Below are positions 5,779 to 15,288 of a stretch of 34,070 bases of DNA, one piece after another. The notes beneath the pieces were generated by a model. The model did not search any database, was not told the origin of the DNA, and worked only from the letters and a program-made list of their open reading frames with translations. The translations under genes were made by a program, and so were the position numbers. Within the stretch, counting starts at the first letter, position 1. Each line of letters opens with the position of its first letter. Source of the DNA: Sphingomonadaceae bacterium (lineage in GTDB: Bacteria; Pseudomonadota; Alphaproteobacteria; Sphingomonadales; Sphingomonadaceae). Location of the stretch: NCBI GenBank assembly GCA_025356175.1, contig JANXUP010000050.1:1-34070 (forward strand). The letters run 5' to 3'.

Positions 5779-7293
5779 TTAAAACCGGACACGCGGGAAA
5801 CGCGACATCGCTTCCAGATCTTCAAGATCCATATGCGCGCGAACATATTCCTGTGCGGCATCGCGCCTTGGCTGATGATCCCACGACGTAAGCGTGCCGG
5901 TCGCATTGGCCGCCCCAACCAGTCGGCGGCTTCGCTGGCTGGCCAAAACTGCGCTGGTGATTTGCGGAAAGTCCCAGCGCGCAGCCACTTCGCGCCGCAG
6001 TTCGGCCACCAGTTGAGCCTGCGCCGGATCAGCGGCAAGATTTTGCAATTCGTCGGGATCTTCAGCCAGATTGTAAAGAAGATCAGGATCGACGGACGAA
6101 TGGATGAATTTCCATTGCCCTCGCCGAATCATGATCAGCGGCGCGATCGCGCCTTCACCCATATATTCGCCGATCACCTCGTCATGTCCGCTCCCATCAA
6201 GCAGATACGGCATCAGGCTCTGGCCATCTAGCGAAACTGCGGGCTCGTCAGAGATTCCGGCCATATCGAGCAGCGTCGGCAACAGATCGACAAGCGATAC
6301 GCTCGCATCGATCACGCGGGGTTGATAACGGTTTGGCGCATGGACGATCATGGGGATGCGTGCCGCGCCTTCAAAGAAGTGCATCTTGTACCAAAGCCCG
6401 CGCTCACCCAGCATATCGCCGTGGTCACCGCAAACGATGACAATCGTATCTTCGCGCAATCCGGTTTCGTCGAGCGTATCGAGGATCATCCCGAACTGAT
6501 CGTCCACAAAGCTCATTGATCCGAAATAGGCGCGGCGCGCAGCATGCACCTGCGCCTCGCTCACAGCGTCAAGGTCCAAGCCGCAGACATGACGCAGCCG
6601 GCGCGAATGTGGATCGAGCTCGTCTACCGGGATGTGAACCCGGGGCATCGGAATCTCCACGTCCTCATAGCGATCCCAATAATGTTGGTGGATCGCGTAG
6701 GGATCGTGTGGATGGGTCAGCGAGAGAGTCAGGAAGAACGGTCGCTCGTCATTGTCGCGCGCAATATCGTGCAGCTTGCGGCGGGCGGTGAAAACCGCTT
6801 CTTCATCGAAGTCGAGCTGGTTGGAGCGAATACAGGGACCGGCACTCAGCACGGAATCCATCGAATGATACCAGCTGGGGCGGTGTTCAAAATTACTCCA
6901 GTCAGGCGTCCAGCCGAAATCGGCGGGGTAGATGTCGGTTGTCAGCCTTTCTTCAAAGCCGTGCAGCTGATCGGGGCCAACGAAGTGCATCTTGCCCGCA
7001 AGGATCGTGCGATAGCCGCCCCGTCGCAGATAATGCGCCATGGTGGGAGTACTGGCAGACAGTTCGGCGGCGTTGTCATAGGCGCCTATTCGCGAGGGTA
7101 GTTGCCCCGCCATCATTGAAAATCGTGACGGAGCACAAAGCGGACTGTTGCAATAGGCGGAGCGGAACAGCACTCCCTCATCGGCCAAGCTCGCCAGATT
7201 GGGTACAAGTACCGGCGAAGGCGCAATGAACGGCAGGAACGGAGCCGCCATTTGGTCGGCCATCAGGATCAGGATATTGGGTTGCCGCACCAT
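5779..7293 (-). CDS. betC: Choline-sulfatase-like sulfatase
   Basis: The 504-residue protein is a type I sulfatase. The formylglycine site CAPSR is at residues 53-57, after the N-terminal metal region ILILMADQ (residues 7-14). Stretches such as SAYCNSPLCAPSRFSMM, LPSRIGAYDNAAE, GKMHFVGPDQLHGFEERL and the C-terminal AHMDLEDLEAMSRFPRV match choline-sulfatases (BetC), including the C-terminal tail special to that group. A late DHGD metal motif lies in VIVCGDHGDMLGERGLWYK. The expected reaction is hydrolysis of choline-O-sulfate to choline and sulfate in the cytoplasm. Activity needs conversion of Cys53 to formylglycine by a maturase not seen here. A ribosome site GGGAGAG precedes the ATG. It leads the operon with the MFS gene; betA/betB genes for choline oxidation are not in the window. 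Confidence 0.85.
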   Translation of the reverse strand: MVRQPNILILMADQMAAPFLPFIAPSPVLVPNLASLADEGVLFRSAYCNSPLCAPSRFSMMAGQLPSRIGAYDNAAELSASTPTMAHYLRRGGYRTILAGKMHFVGPDQLHGFEERLTTDIYPADFGWTPDWSNFEHRPSWYHSMDSVLSAGPCIRSNQLDFDEEAVFTARRKLHDIARDNDERPFFLTLSLTHPHDPYAIHQHYWDRYEDVEIPMPRVHIPVDELDPHSRRLRHVCGLDLDAVSEAQVHAARRAYFGSMSFVDDQFGMILDTLDETGLREDTIVIVCGDHGDMLGERGLWYKMHFFEGAARIPMIVHAPNRYQPRVIDASVSLVDLLPTLLDMAGISDEPAVSLDGQSLMPYLLDGSGHDEVIGEYMGEGAIAPLIMIRRGQWKFIHSSVDPDLLYNLAEDPDELQNLAADPAQAQLVAELRREVAARWDFPQITSAVLASQRSRRLVGAANATGTLTSWDHQPRRDAAQEYVRAHMDLEDLEAMSRFPRVRF

Positions 7294-7508
7294 CGTTGAA
7301 CTCTCCCGTGACTCGAACTTCGATTATTGTCCAAACCAGCGCAAAGGGCGACCTTAGGCAAAGGCGCGGGGGCCCTCAAGCGGGCATTGTCTGATGGGGC
7401 GCACCTCCCCGGCTGCATTCCCTAAACGACTACATTCGAGTCATTCGTTGCCCAGCCGCAGTGGCGTCTTTGAGGTGTCGAGATCGACGAATTTTAGTGT
7501 CGCGTCAA

Positions 7509-7572
7509 ACGTCCGCTACCGGGTCGTTCTCCGATCAGCCGCTACGGCGCATTGGGGGTGGAAAGCGGACGT
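7509..7572. repeat. 64-bp imperfect palindrome between sulfatase and paralog 1
   Basis: ACGTCCGCT at 7509-7517 and AGCGGACGT at 7564-7572 are perfect inverted arms around a GC-rich centre. The right arm touches the stop codon of paralog 1. The layout resembles short extragenic palindromes scattered through sphingomonad genomes, and it might also act as a bidirectional terminator. Otherwise, the 278 bases between 7294 and 7571 hold no gene; the upstream part must contain the sulfatase promoter. Confidence 0.45.
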
Positions 7573-8282
7573 CAGGACTTCGCCGCCGCCGCGGCGGCGG
7601 CTTCACATTCCTTGAGAATTTGTGCCCGACCCGACGCGGCAAGATAATCGCTCTCGCTTACTTCGAGTCCGAGGTCTTTTTTAGCATACAGGGCCAAAGG
7701 CTCACCGGTGCTGCGCATGCTCAGCATCTGAAGTCTGGCCTCTGCCACTCCTCGCAATTGCGCATAGCTACGCTCAGGTGTGACGGGCAAATCGGGCGCG
7801 AATAGGAGCACGGCCAGGTCGGGTGCTGAGCCCTGCGCATTGTCTGCTTCCCGGATTTGGCGAATCATCTGGTAGACCTGCGAGTAGCGTTTGAGCTTCT
7901 CGGCGCCCAAATGGTCGCTAACCTGTGCTGCCAGCGTCGCCTGGAAGGCATTGTCGGCCCACAGTCTGCCTACAGAGAAGGCGTAGCCATTTGTTAGCAT
8001 TTGCCGCGCCTTCGCCTGGTCGCCGCGAATGATTGCGTTCTGCAGTGCATCAAGCTGAATTGTCGAACAATGGTTGAGCCGATTGAGCTCGATAACTCCG
8101 AGCAAGCTGTTTTTGATTTCCTCGTTCATTGATTGCTCGGCGGCGGCGACTTTGTGTTCCCATCGCCATTCATCAATAACCTGCTCCGCGCCAAGCGCGA
8201 TCAGCACGCCGACGACGATAATGCCGACTTCGCCAAGGAACTCGCGCCAGCCGTGCATCGGCTTGGGTAGGTGGAAATGCAT
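7572..8282 (-). CDS. Membrane-anchored protein of unknown function, paralog 1
   Basis: This 236-residue protein opens with the block HLPKPMHGWREFLGEVG, then one membrane span (about residues 19-35, IIVVGVLIALGAEQ) and a soluble, mostly helical part. The positive N-terminus suggests the soluble part is outside the cytoplasmic membrane. The first 35 residues are nearly identical to paralogs 2 and 3, but the rest is clearly different from theirs. Cys72 and Cys226 sit at positions like the cysteine pair of the other copies. The tail is an alanine run encoded by GCC/GCG repeats near 7579-7598. It has its own promoter-like element and a GGGGG ribosome site, so it seems to be a separate transcription unit. 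I do not recognise a function. Confidence 0.85.
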   Translation of the reverse strand: MHFHLPKPMHGWREFLGEVGIIVVGVLIALGAEQVIDEWRWEHKVAAAEQSMNEEIKNSLLGVIELNRLNHCSTIQLDALQNAIIRGDQAKARQMLTNGYAFSVGRLWADNAFQATLAAQVSDHLGAEKLKRYSQVYQMIRQIREADNAQGSAPDLAVLLFAPDLPVTPERSYAQLRGVAEARLQMLSMRSTGEPLALYAKKDLGLEVSESDYLAASGRAQILKECEAAAAAAAKS

Positions 8283-8305
8283 ACAGGCCCCCGTTCTGAG
8301 CCGAG

Positions 8306-8333
8306 GCTAACAGCTGCCCTGGTGGTGGCAATG
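8306..8333 (-). promoter_or_regulatory. Promoter-like element of paralog 1
   Basis: Reading on the minus strand, CATTGC (8333-8328), 16 bases, then GTTAGC (8311-8306), ending 23 bases before the ATG. The same two boxes with the same 16-base spacing stand before paralogs 2 and 3. Confidence 0.6.
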
Positions 8334-8460
8334 GGGCGCAAGCTACAATACTCGCATTCCGCAGGAATGGGCCGCAAGCGGACGCCGAAGCTGGCCTCGG
8401 GCAACCCGCGTGGGTTCGTTCGAGGCAGAACGGTGCTGCTTCTACAAATCGAAAAGGATG

Positions 8461-9153
8461 TCAGTTCCCTGCTTCCGGACCAGGTGCGAACAAGGACTGA
8501 CAAAAGCTTGTATCATACGGTGGAGCGTCGGGGACTATAGCGGGCTCTATCCCCAAATTTCGCGCCTCCTTCAGGTAGATAAGAAAATTGCTTCGCATGT
8601 GCTCATTGCGGTAGCGCCCACGATAAATAAGTTCTCGCAGGCGCATGAGGTCAGAGTGATCGAGCTGATCCGCTCCGTTGTATTGGGCGAGCTCTAGCCA
8701 CGTCTGGCGTTCGTCAAGCCGATGCACCTCATTGTTAGCAAATTCGTCGTAGAGCACACCATACTGCAGTTTTTCATCGAGCGGTAAATGGGACACGATG
8801 TTGATGTCGCGACTTTGCCACGCACTTGAGTCGAGGCTGAGTGAGTTTGGCACCCCGATTGGCCGTGCCAATCGCAATGGCCGACCCGCTTGCCAGCTGG
8901 CGAGCCAAGCCTGAAGTTCGTCTAGGCGACGATCGACGCAGCGATCTTCGCGGGAGCGATAAACATAGGATCCCAGATCGTTGGCGAGCTCGTGACGAAT
9001 CGCCGCGCGGAACCCAGCGACCTGCTCCTTCCAATGTAACGTTTCGACTATCTGCTCCGCGCTAAGCGCGATAAGCACGCCAACCACGATAATGCCGACT
9101 TCGCCAAGGAACTCGCGCCAGCCGTGCATCGGCTTAGGTAAATGAAAATGCAT
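8461..9153 (-). CDS. Membrane-anchored protein of unknown function, paralog 2
   Basis: The 230-residue protein shares its first 30 residues exactly with paralog 1, including the single membrane span. Its soluble part is related to that of paralog 3: both have LxxW..SW..GRPL, PIG.P.SL, YDE..NNEVHRL.ER and LDH.DL.R.R.L. Cys72 and Cys218 are at exactly the same positions as in paralog 3, which suggests a disulfide if the domain faces the periplasm. The DNA of the first 80 bases is also close to that of paralog 1, pointing to recent duplication or gene conversion. A GGGGG run lies before the ATG. No enzyme motif is visible, and the family is not known to me by function. Confidence 0.85.
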   Translation of the reverse strand: MHFHLPKPMHGWREFLGEVGIIVVGVLIALSAEQIVETLHWKEQVAGFRAAIRHELANDLGSYVYRSREDRCVDRRLDELQAWLASWQAGRPLRLARPIGVPNSLSLDSSAWQSRDINIVSHLPLDEKLQYGVLYDEFANNEVHRLDERQTWLELAQYNGADQLDHSDLMRLRELIYRGRYRNEHMRSNFLIYLKEARNLGIEPAIVPDAPPYDTSFCQSLFAPGPEAGN

Positions 9154-9176
9154 GCAAAACCCCCGTTAGGACCGCT

Positions 9177-9204
9177 GCTAACACACTCGTGAGCGACCGC
9201 AATG
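9177..9204 (-). promoter_or_regulatory. Promoter-like element of paralog 2
   Basis: On the minus strand CATTGC (9204-9199), 16 bases, GTTAGC (9182-9177), 23 bases before the ATG. The flanking bases ACATTGCGG are also shared with paralog 3. Confidence 0.6.
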
Positions 9205-9317
9205 TTCTCGTTCACCGCCAAGCCGCAAGGTCGCGATTGTCGTGGCAACTGGACATCGCGCGCCTTCAGATCATTTCCACGCACCACTCTCGACGTGAGT
9301 GGGCATGAAGCGCGATC

Positions 9318-9998
9318 TTAAGCCCGCGTCGGAAGGACTGGGGTGCAGATAGCAGGGTCCTTCTTCGGCCACATCGGGTCTGGTTTGGCGCTCATTCCCA
9401 AGGCACGAGCATCTCTTAAAATGGCGGGGATGTTGCCCATGAAACGATCTTGCCTCAGCCGCACCTGGTTAAGCAGACCGCGTATCCTAATGAGGTCCTG
9501 GTGATCTAGGGTCTGAGCGCCATCATAGTCGCCCAGGGAGATCCAAGCTTCTCGCTCAGCTAAGCGGTGGACCTCATTGTTCTGCAACTCATCGTAAAAC
9601 TCCGCATAACTCAGCCGATCTGCCGGGGCGAGGTGGCCGCTCACATCGGGCGTCCGGCTGGTCCACACGCTTGTGTGCGAAGCCAAGGAGGTTGGCAGGC
9701 CGATCGGTCCGGTTAAATGCAAGGGCCGACCATCACTCCAAGATCGCCACCAAGTTTCCAATTCGACTATGCGCCTGTTAGTGCAGGCGTTCTGTTCGAG
9801 CCGATAATTGTAGGTGCCGAGATTGAAGCCAATCTCGACTGCAACGGCGTCCTTAAATGCATCAACCTGGTTGCGCCAATGTCGAGCCTGAAGAAGTTCC
9901 TCCGCCCCGAGCGCAAGCAGGATGCCCACCACGATAATGCCGACCTCGCCAAGAAACTCACGCCACCCGTGCAGCGGTTTAGGTAGATGAATATGCAT
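9318..9998 (-). CDS. Membrane-anchored protein of unknown function, paralog 3
   Basis: The start is placed at the ATG at 9998 (226 residues), because the family block HLPKPLHGWREFLGEVG begins there and a CGGGGG site lies just upstream; the longer open frame to 10154 would include the promoter-like element. One membrane span is seen at about residues 19-35. The soluble domain is related throughout to paralog 2, with Cys72 and Cys218 in the same positions and the shared NNEVHRL.ER motif. The first gene of a three-gene tandem set on one strand, each gene is separated from the next by 164-178 non-coding bases with its own promoter-like element. Function is unknown. Confidence 0.85.
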   Translation of the reverse strand: MHIHLPKPLHGWREFLGEVGIIVVGILLALGAEELLQARHWRNQVDAFKDAVAVEIGFNLGTYNYRLEQNACTNRRIVELETWWRSWSDGRPLHLTGPIGLPTSLASHTSVWTSRTPDVSGHLAPADRLSYAEFYDELQNNEVHRLAEREAWISLGDYDGAQTLDHQDLIRIRGLLNQVRLRQDRFMGNIPAILRDARALGMSAKPDPMWPKKDPAICTPVLPTRA

Positions 9999-10022
9999 GT
10001 AATGGCCCCCGAATAGGGGGAG

Positions 10023-10050
10023 GCTAGCAGACCGTTGGATGTCCGCAATG
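10023..10050 (-). promoter_or_regulatory. Promoter-like element of paralog 3
   Basis: On the minus strand CATTGC (10050-10045), 16 bases, GCTAGC (10028-10023), 24 bases before the ATG. It differs from the other two copies by a single T-to-C change in the second box. Confidence 0.6.
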
Positions 10051-10697
10051 TTGTCGTGAGCTGACAGTCCGGTTTTGCCAGCCTGCGCAGGGAAGCAGTC
10101 ACATGTTTCCCCAACACGTGACGGAAATCCTCGCCGAGCCTGAAGCATTATCACTCCGGTTTGGCCGTGGTGTCGCCTTCAATCGGCCCTGTGCGGTTCT
10201 GCTCGACGGGCTCCTTCATGAGGCCCATGCTGTCAATCAGCTAATTACCAGGCTCCTTGCCTGTCAACATGAGCGCAGCGTAATGCATCGCATTGAGTTG
10301 ATCTTCGCTAAGCGGCCGCTTTTCTCAGGTTTGTGTCGCTCTCTGCGAACAACTTTTTGAACCGCGCTGACCGGTAAGACTGGCGTAAAGTGGCACGCGA
10401 TCATGCTCATCGTCATCGCGTTCTAATGACTTGGGGCGGGTTCCCTCAGCTCACCGATTGACACCCGATAATCGGTGAATTCTTCCCACGGCAACACGAC
10501 CGGAAAGGGTTGGTGGTTTTTGGCGGAATTCACCAGTTCAGTCTGCCTTGACGAGGCTCTAAAGTCGAGTTGGGCCCGACTTTACCCAATACCTTCCCAC
10601 AACAATGGGAAGGGCCACCGGAGACTGGATCGCTCCCGACTGCGTCACGCACCAAACACTGAGCAGAACAGGCCAGAACGGCCCGCGCCTCGATCTC
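10051..10697. other. Non-coding stretch before galK end
   Basis: No gene is convincing in these 647 bases. An open frame at 10103-10360 (85 codons, plus strand) shows no ribosome site, no family resemblance and ordinary chance composition. Structure seen: a hairpin TCACCGATT/AATCGGTGA (10451-10459 with 10470-10478), an inverted pair GGTGAATTC (10475-10483) and GAATTCACC (10526-10534), and two hairpins nearer galK listed separately. Some of this may be the decayed remains of older DNA. Confidence 0.45.
10560..10613 (-). terminator. Two hairpins downstream of galK
   Basis: On the galK transcript the first stem is CCTTCCCA/TGGGAAGG (10592-10599 with 10606-10613, 6-base loop). The second is TAAAGTCG/CGACTTTA (10560-10567 with 10577-10584, 9-base loop). 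They lie 85-138 bases beyond the galK stop. There is no long U-run, so termination is probable but not certain. Confidence 0.4.
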
Positions 10698-11845
10698 CTA
10701 GATCAGGCGCGCGCCGTCCGCCGGCACTTCAATCATCAGCTGGGGAACAGCGCCCGCCGGGGTGCGATAAGTGGACGCAACCTCGTCGCGCAGCGCCTCG
10801 ATATCGCTGCGCCGGGCGATGGCGATCACCGCGCCGCCGAAGCCGCCGCCGGTCATCCGCGCGCCGCCGCGATTGCCCAGAAACTGCGCCATCGCTGCCG
10901 CCAACCGGTCGATCTCGGGTGTGGTAATCTCGAAATCGTCGCGCATCGAGGCATGCGAAGCGGACATCAGGCGGCCCAGCGAGGCGAGATCCCCGGCGGT
11001 CAGCGCGTCCGCTGCGGCAAGCGTTCGCGCGTTTTCGGTGATGACATGACGTGCTCGGCGATAGGCAACCGGATCCATCGCCGCGCGGGCGGCCACCAGC
11101 GCTGCCGGATCGGCATCGCGCAGCGCCGGGATCTGCATCGCACGTGCCGCGGCTTCGCACTGCTGACGCCGCAGATTGTACTCGCCGTCGACCAAGCCGC
11201 GGCGAATGCCTGAGTGGACGATCAGCACGGCCAGTTCCGCGCCCATTGCAACGGAGCGAGCCGAGAGATCGCGGCAATCGATCAGCACGGCGTTGCCGGC
11301 CTCGGCCCGTGCCGAGACCAGCTGGTCCATGATCCCGCACTGACACCCGGCGTAGTGGTGTTCGGCACTTTGCCCGGCGAGCGCCAACGCGGTCCGATCA
11401 TGATCGGGCACGCCCGCAAGCGCTGCCAGAGCCAACCCCGTCGCCATTTCGAGCGAGGCCGATGACGACAGGCCCGCGCCTTGCGGCACGTTTCCGGCAA
11501 TTGCAAGATCGGCGCCAGCTAGCGCGAGTCCGCTTTCAACGAGGGCGGCTGCCACGCCGCGGACATAGTTGCTCCAGTCCCCGTCCAGAGCATGCGGCAC
11601 TGGGCTCGACAACGGAAATTCGGTGGTCTCACTCAGGTCCAGCGCCGCAACCCGCAGCACACCGTCTGTGCGCCGCCGCGCCGCCACCAAAGTGCCGACC
11701 CCGATCGCCATCGGCATGACAAACCCGTCGTTATAGTCGGTATGCTCGCCGATCAGGTTGACCCGCCCCGGCGCTGCCGCGATGAGCTCGGACGCATCAC
11801 CAAAGGCAGCGTGGAAGCCCGCCTCAACCTTGTCCTTGAGCGCGA

Positions 11846-11849
<4 letters not shown>
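10698..11849 (-). CDS. galK: Galactokinase
   Basis: The 383-residue protein is a GHMP-family kinase that phosphorylates galactose at C1 with ATP, the entry step of the Leloir pathway. All three family motifs are present: the galactokinase signature GRVNLIGEHTDYNDG at residues 28-42, the ATP loop PQGAGLSSSASLE at 122-134, and MTGGGFGGAVIA near 347. The catalytic aspartate is in GIMDQ (Asp175, matching Asp174 of E. coli). Length is normal. Its ATG overlaps the galT stop by 4 bases, so it is the last gene of the alpha-galactosidase/galT/galK operon. Confidence 0.96.
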
Positions 11850-12851
<1,002 letters not shown>

Positions 12852-12862
<11 letters not shown>

Positions 12863-14936
12863 CGGCTTTTCCGTGATAAATTACCGCGCGCTCAGCGTGC
12901 ATGGGGGGGATTGGCAGGCCGTGCCGGGCCAGCCAGCTTGCCGCATAGCGTTCGCGTTCATCGGCCCGGTCGGGTCCGATCCGCTGGACCAAGTAGGCGC
13001 GGGCAGGAGTGACGAATGGCAGCCGGACGGGCGGCGCAAAGCGCTGGCGCGAGGGCATGCAGCGGTAGACGATCAGCACCCATTCCTCGGCGTTGCCCGC
13101 CGCATGCCAGGTCAGGCCATCTTCGCAGATTCCGCCCCACACTTCGGCGTGCAGCAAGTGGCGCCAGGCCTTGTAGAACGCGATCCACTGCGCGACCCGC
13201 GCGGTCTCATCCGCATCGAGCTTGGCCGGGTCGAGCTCGACCCCCAAGTGCCCCTGCAGCGCAACTGCCGCGCGAAAATGGAGGGAGGAGCGACGCCCGG
13301 TGGTGTGCGCCGGCGATGCCCCGATGTGCGATCCCATCACTTCGGGTGGGAGGAATTGGAGGAAGCCGCGCTGGATCTCGAGCCGCGACTGGGCGTCGAT
13401 ATTGTCGCTGGCCCAAAAGCGCTGGACGTAAGGCAGCACCCCCATGTCGATCCGCCCGCCGCCGCCTGCGCAGCTTTCGATCTCAACCTGCGGGAAAGCC
13501 GAGCGCAACCGCGCCAGCAAGGCGTAGAACGCCAAGGTCTGCCGCCGGACTGCCGCGCGGCCAGTGGCATCGCCCGCCGCCACCAGATCGCGGTTGTGAT
13601 CCCACTTGATGTAGGTAACCGGCACTGCACGCAACATCGCTGCGATGGCATCGAACAGATAATTGCTCACCTCGGCCCGGGTCAGATCGAGCACCAGCTG
13701 GTTACGGCTCAATTGCAGCGGCCGCCCGGCAAGCTGCAGCGCCCACTCGGGATGCGCGCGGTAGAGATCGCTGTCCGGGTTGACCATTTCCGGCTCAAAC
13801 CACAGCCCGAACTTCATGCCCAGGCCGGTTACGTGCTGCGCGAGCGGCAGGAGCCCATCGGGGTACTTGGCCGCATCAGGCCACCAGTCACCCAGCGAGC
13901 TGGTATCGTCGTTACGGCGATGGAACCAGCCATCGTCGAGCACGAAGCGTTCGATCCCCAGCGCCGCTGCGCGATCCGCAAGATCGCGCAGCGCGGCCTC
14001 GTCGTGATCGAAATAGCAGCCTTCCCAGGTGTTGAAGTGAACGGGGCGCGGCGCGCGCGACCCACCGGGCCAGGAGATGATCGCGCGCGCTGCCGCATGG
14101 AAGTTGCGCGCCGCCCCTTGCCAGCCTTCTACCGAACAGGTGGCGAGCACTTGCGGCGCCTCTACCGAAGCGCCCGGTTCCAGCCGCAGTTCGCCGGGGG
14201 CAAGAGCCACGCCGAACTGCCACTGCCGACCGCCGTCATCGCACCATTCGATTTCCTGCGCGTGATTGCCCGACCAGGCGAGCTGCGCGGCGTAAGCGGT
14301 GCCGGCATGTTCGGTCGTGCCGTCCTCGGCCGCGACCGCACCGGGAAAGGCGTTGTGCGAGGTCAGGCCGCGGCGATTGGTCCGTGACCAGGTGGCAAGG
14401 CCGAGCCGGTCCTCGCGCGGTTCGAATTCGCCAGCGTGGCGTCCGCCGAAATAACGAATGCGCTGTGCCGCTGGTGGCAGCGGCAGGACGGCGCTGGCCA
14501 GCCACTGCACGTCGAGCGGCGCGGTACCGAGGTTGGTGAGCCGGGTGCGGCAGGCGAGGACATCCGTGGCCGGGTCGAGCGTCAATTCCAGTTCGACCTT
14601 GATCCCGGCGATCTCGTCAACCAGGTTGAAGGTAAGGGCATTGTCGTCCTGTGCGATTCCCGTGGTCTGGAGCGCCAGCGCGAAATCCCGCCCGTCGCGG
14701 TGAGCTTCAAGTGCGCTGCGCCCGAACCAGCCGAGCCCGCCGCCGGGAAAGACCGAGAGCCGGGCCGGAGGATCGAAATGAAAGCCAAAGTGCCAGCCCT
14801 GTTCGCCAAGCGCCGGTCCGGGCAGCATATCGCCCTCCAGCCGCGGCCCCCAATAGCGCCACAGTGGCGGGCCCATATCGGCGCATTCGAGGAGCAGCGA
14901 GCTGCCGCGCCCATGCAACCAGTAAAGCTGGGTCAT
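12852..14936 (-). CDS. Alpha-galactosidase, GH36 family
   Basis: The 694-residue protein has the three-part layout of GH36: an N-terminal beta-sandwich (to about 290), a TIM-barrel core and a C-terminal sheet domain. The barrel shows FVLDDGWFHRR (331-341), LWFEPEMVNPDSDLY (378-392), the nucleophile motif YIKWDHNRD (Asp446) and the acid/base motif FWASDNIDAQSR (Asp511). It should release terminal alpha-galactose from melibiose, raffinose-type sugars or galactosyl glycans. No signal peptide is seen, so the enzyme acts in the cytoplasm and relies on an importer not in the window. Ribosome site GGGAGG sits before the ATG. As first gene of the operon it feeds galactose to GalK and GalT. Confidence 0.93.
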
Positions 14937-15081
14937 CGGCCTGCTTCCTCCCTGACCACGGTATTCCGCCGCGTCCCGCCAGCGCTGCCTGCATTCGGCC
15001 CCAGCGTCAATCTGGCCCTCGCGTTACCGCCATTTTGCGCACTCGCATCGGTGAATTCGTATGGAACCGGCTTATGCGCAG

Positions 15082-15288
15082 TCAGCGGTTGGTTGCCGCA
15101 TCCGCCGCGTCCCCGCTTGGCAGCACGCCCGCGGCAGCGGCATCACTGGCGGCGGCGGCAAGGTCCTGGTCGATCTTGCCGGCTTTGCCCTCAACCTTAT
15201 GCTGCGCGTCCTGATAGCGCTCGTCGAATGACTGCCGGTGGCAGCCCGCCACCCAGACCAGAGCAAGGGCAGTAATCTTCCGAGACAT
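15082..15288 (-). CDS. Small lipoprotein coupled to tamB
   Basis: This 68-residue protein has a short signal peptide (ITALALVWVAGC) with a lipobox ending in Cys15 or so, then a charged helix (DERYQDAQHKVEGKAGKIDQ) and an Ala-rich tail. The ATG at 15288 overlaps the tamB stop in the pattern TGATG, so it is likely translated by coupling with tamB. A lipidated protein in the same unit as the TamA-TamB envelope machine suggests an envelope role. It is too small for family recognition by eye. The 145 bases that follow it carry the promoter of the alpha-galactosidase operon. Confidence 0.7.
   Translation of the reverse strand: MSRKITALALVWVAGCHRQSFDERYQDAQHKVEGKAGKIDQDLAAAASDAAAAGVLPSGDAADAATNR

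Noticed and set aside
7394..7805. Small plus-strand frames overlapping paralog 1 and the upstream gap
   Set aside because: They are in the antisense of paralog 1 or in the palindromic gap and show no family features.
10103..10360. 85-codon open frame in the gap between paralog 3 and galK
   Set aside because: No ribosome site, no family likeness and no operon context; it overlaps the far upstream region of paralog 3. Treated as chance.
12873..14387. 504-codon open frame on the plus strand
   Set aside because: It is the antisense shadow of the GH36 alpha-galactosidase gene, whose catalytic motifs are clear on the minus strand. Long shadows are usual in GC-rich DNA.
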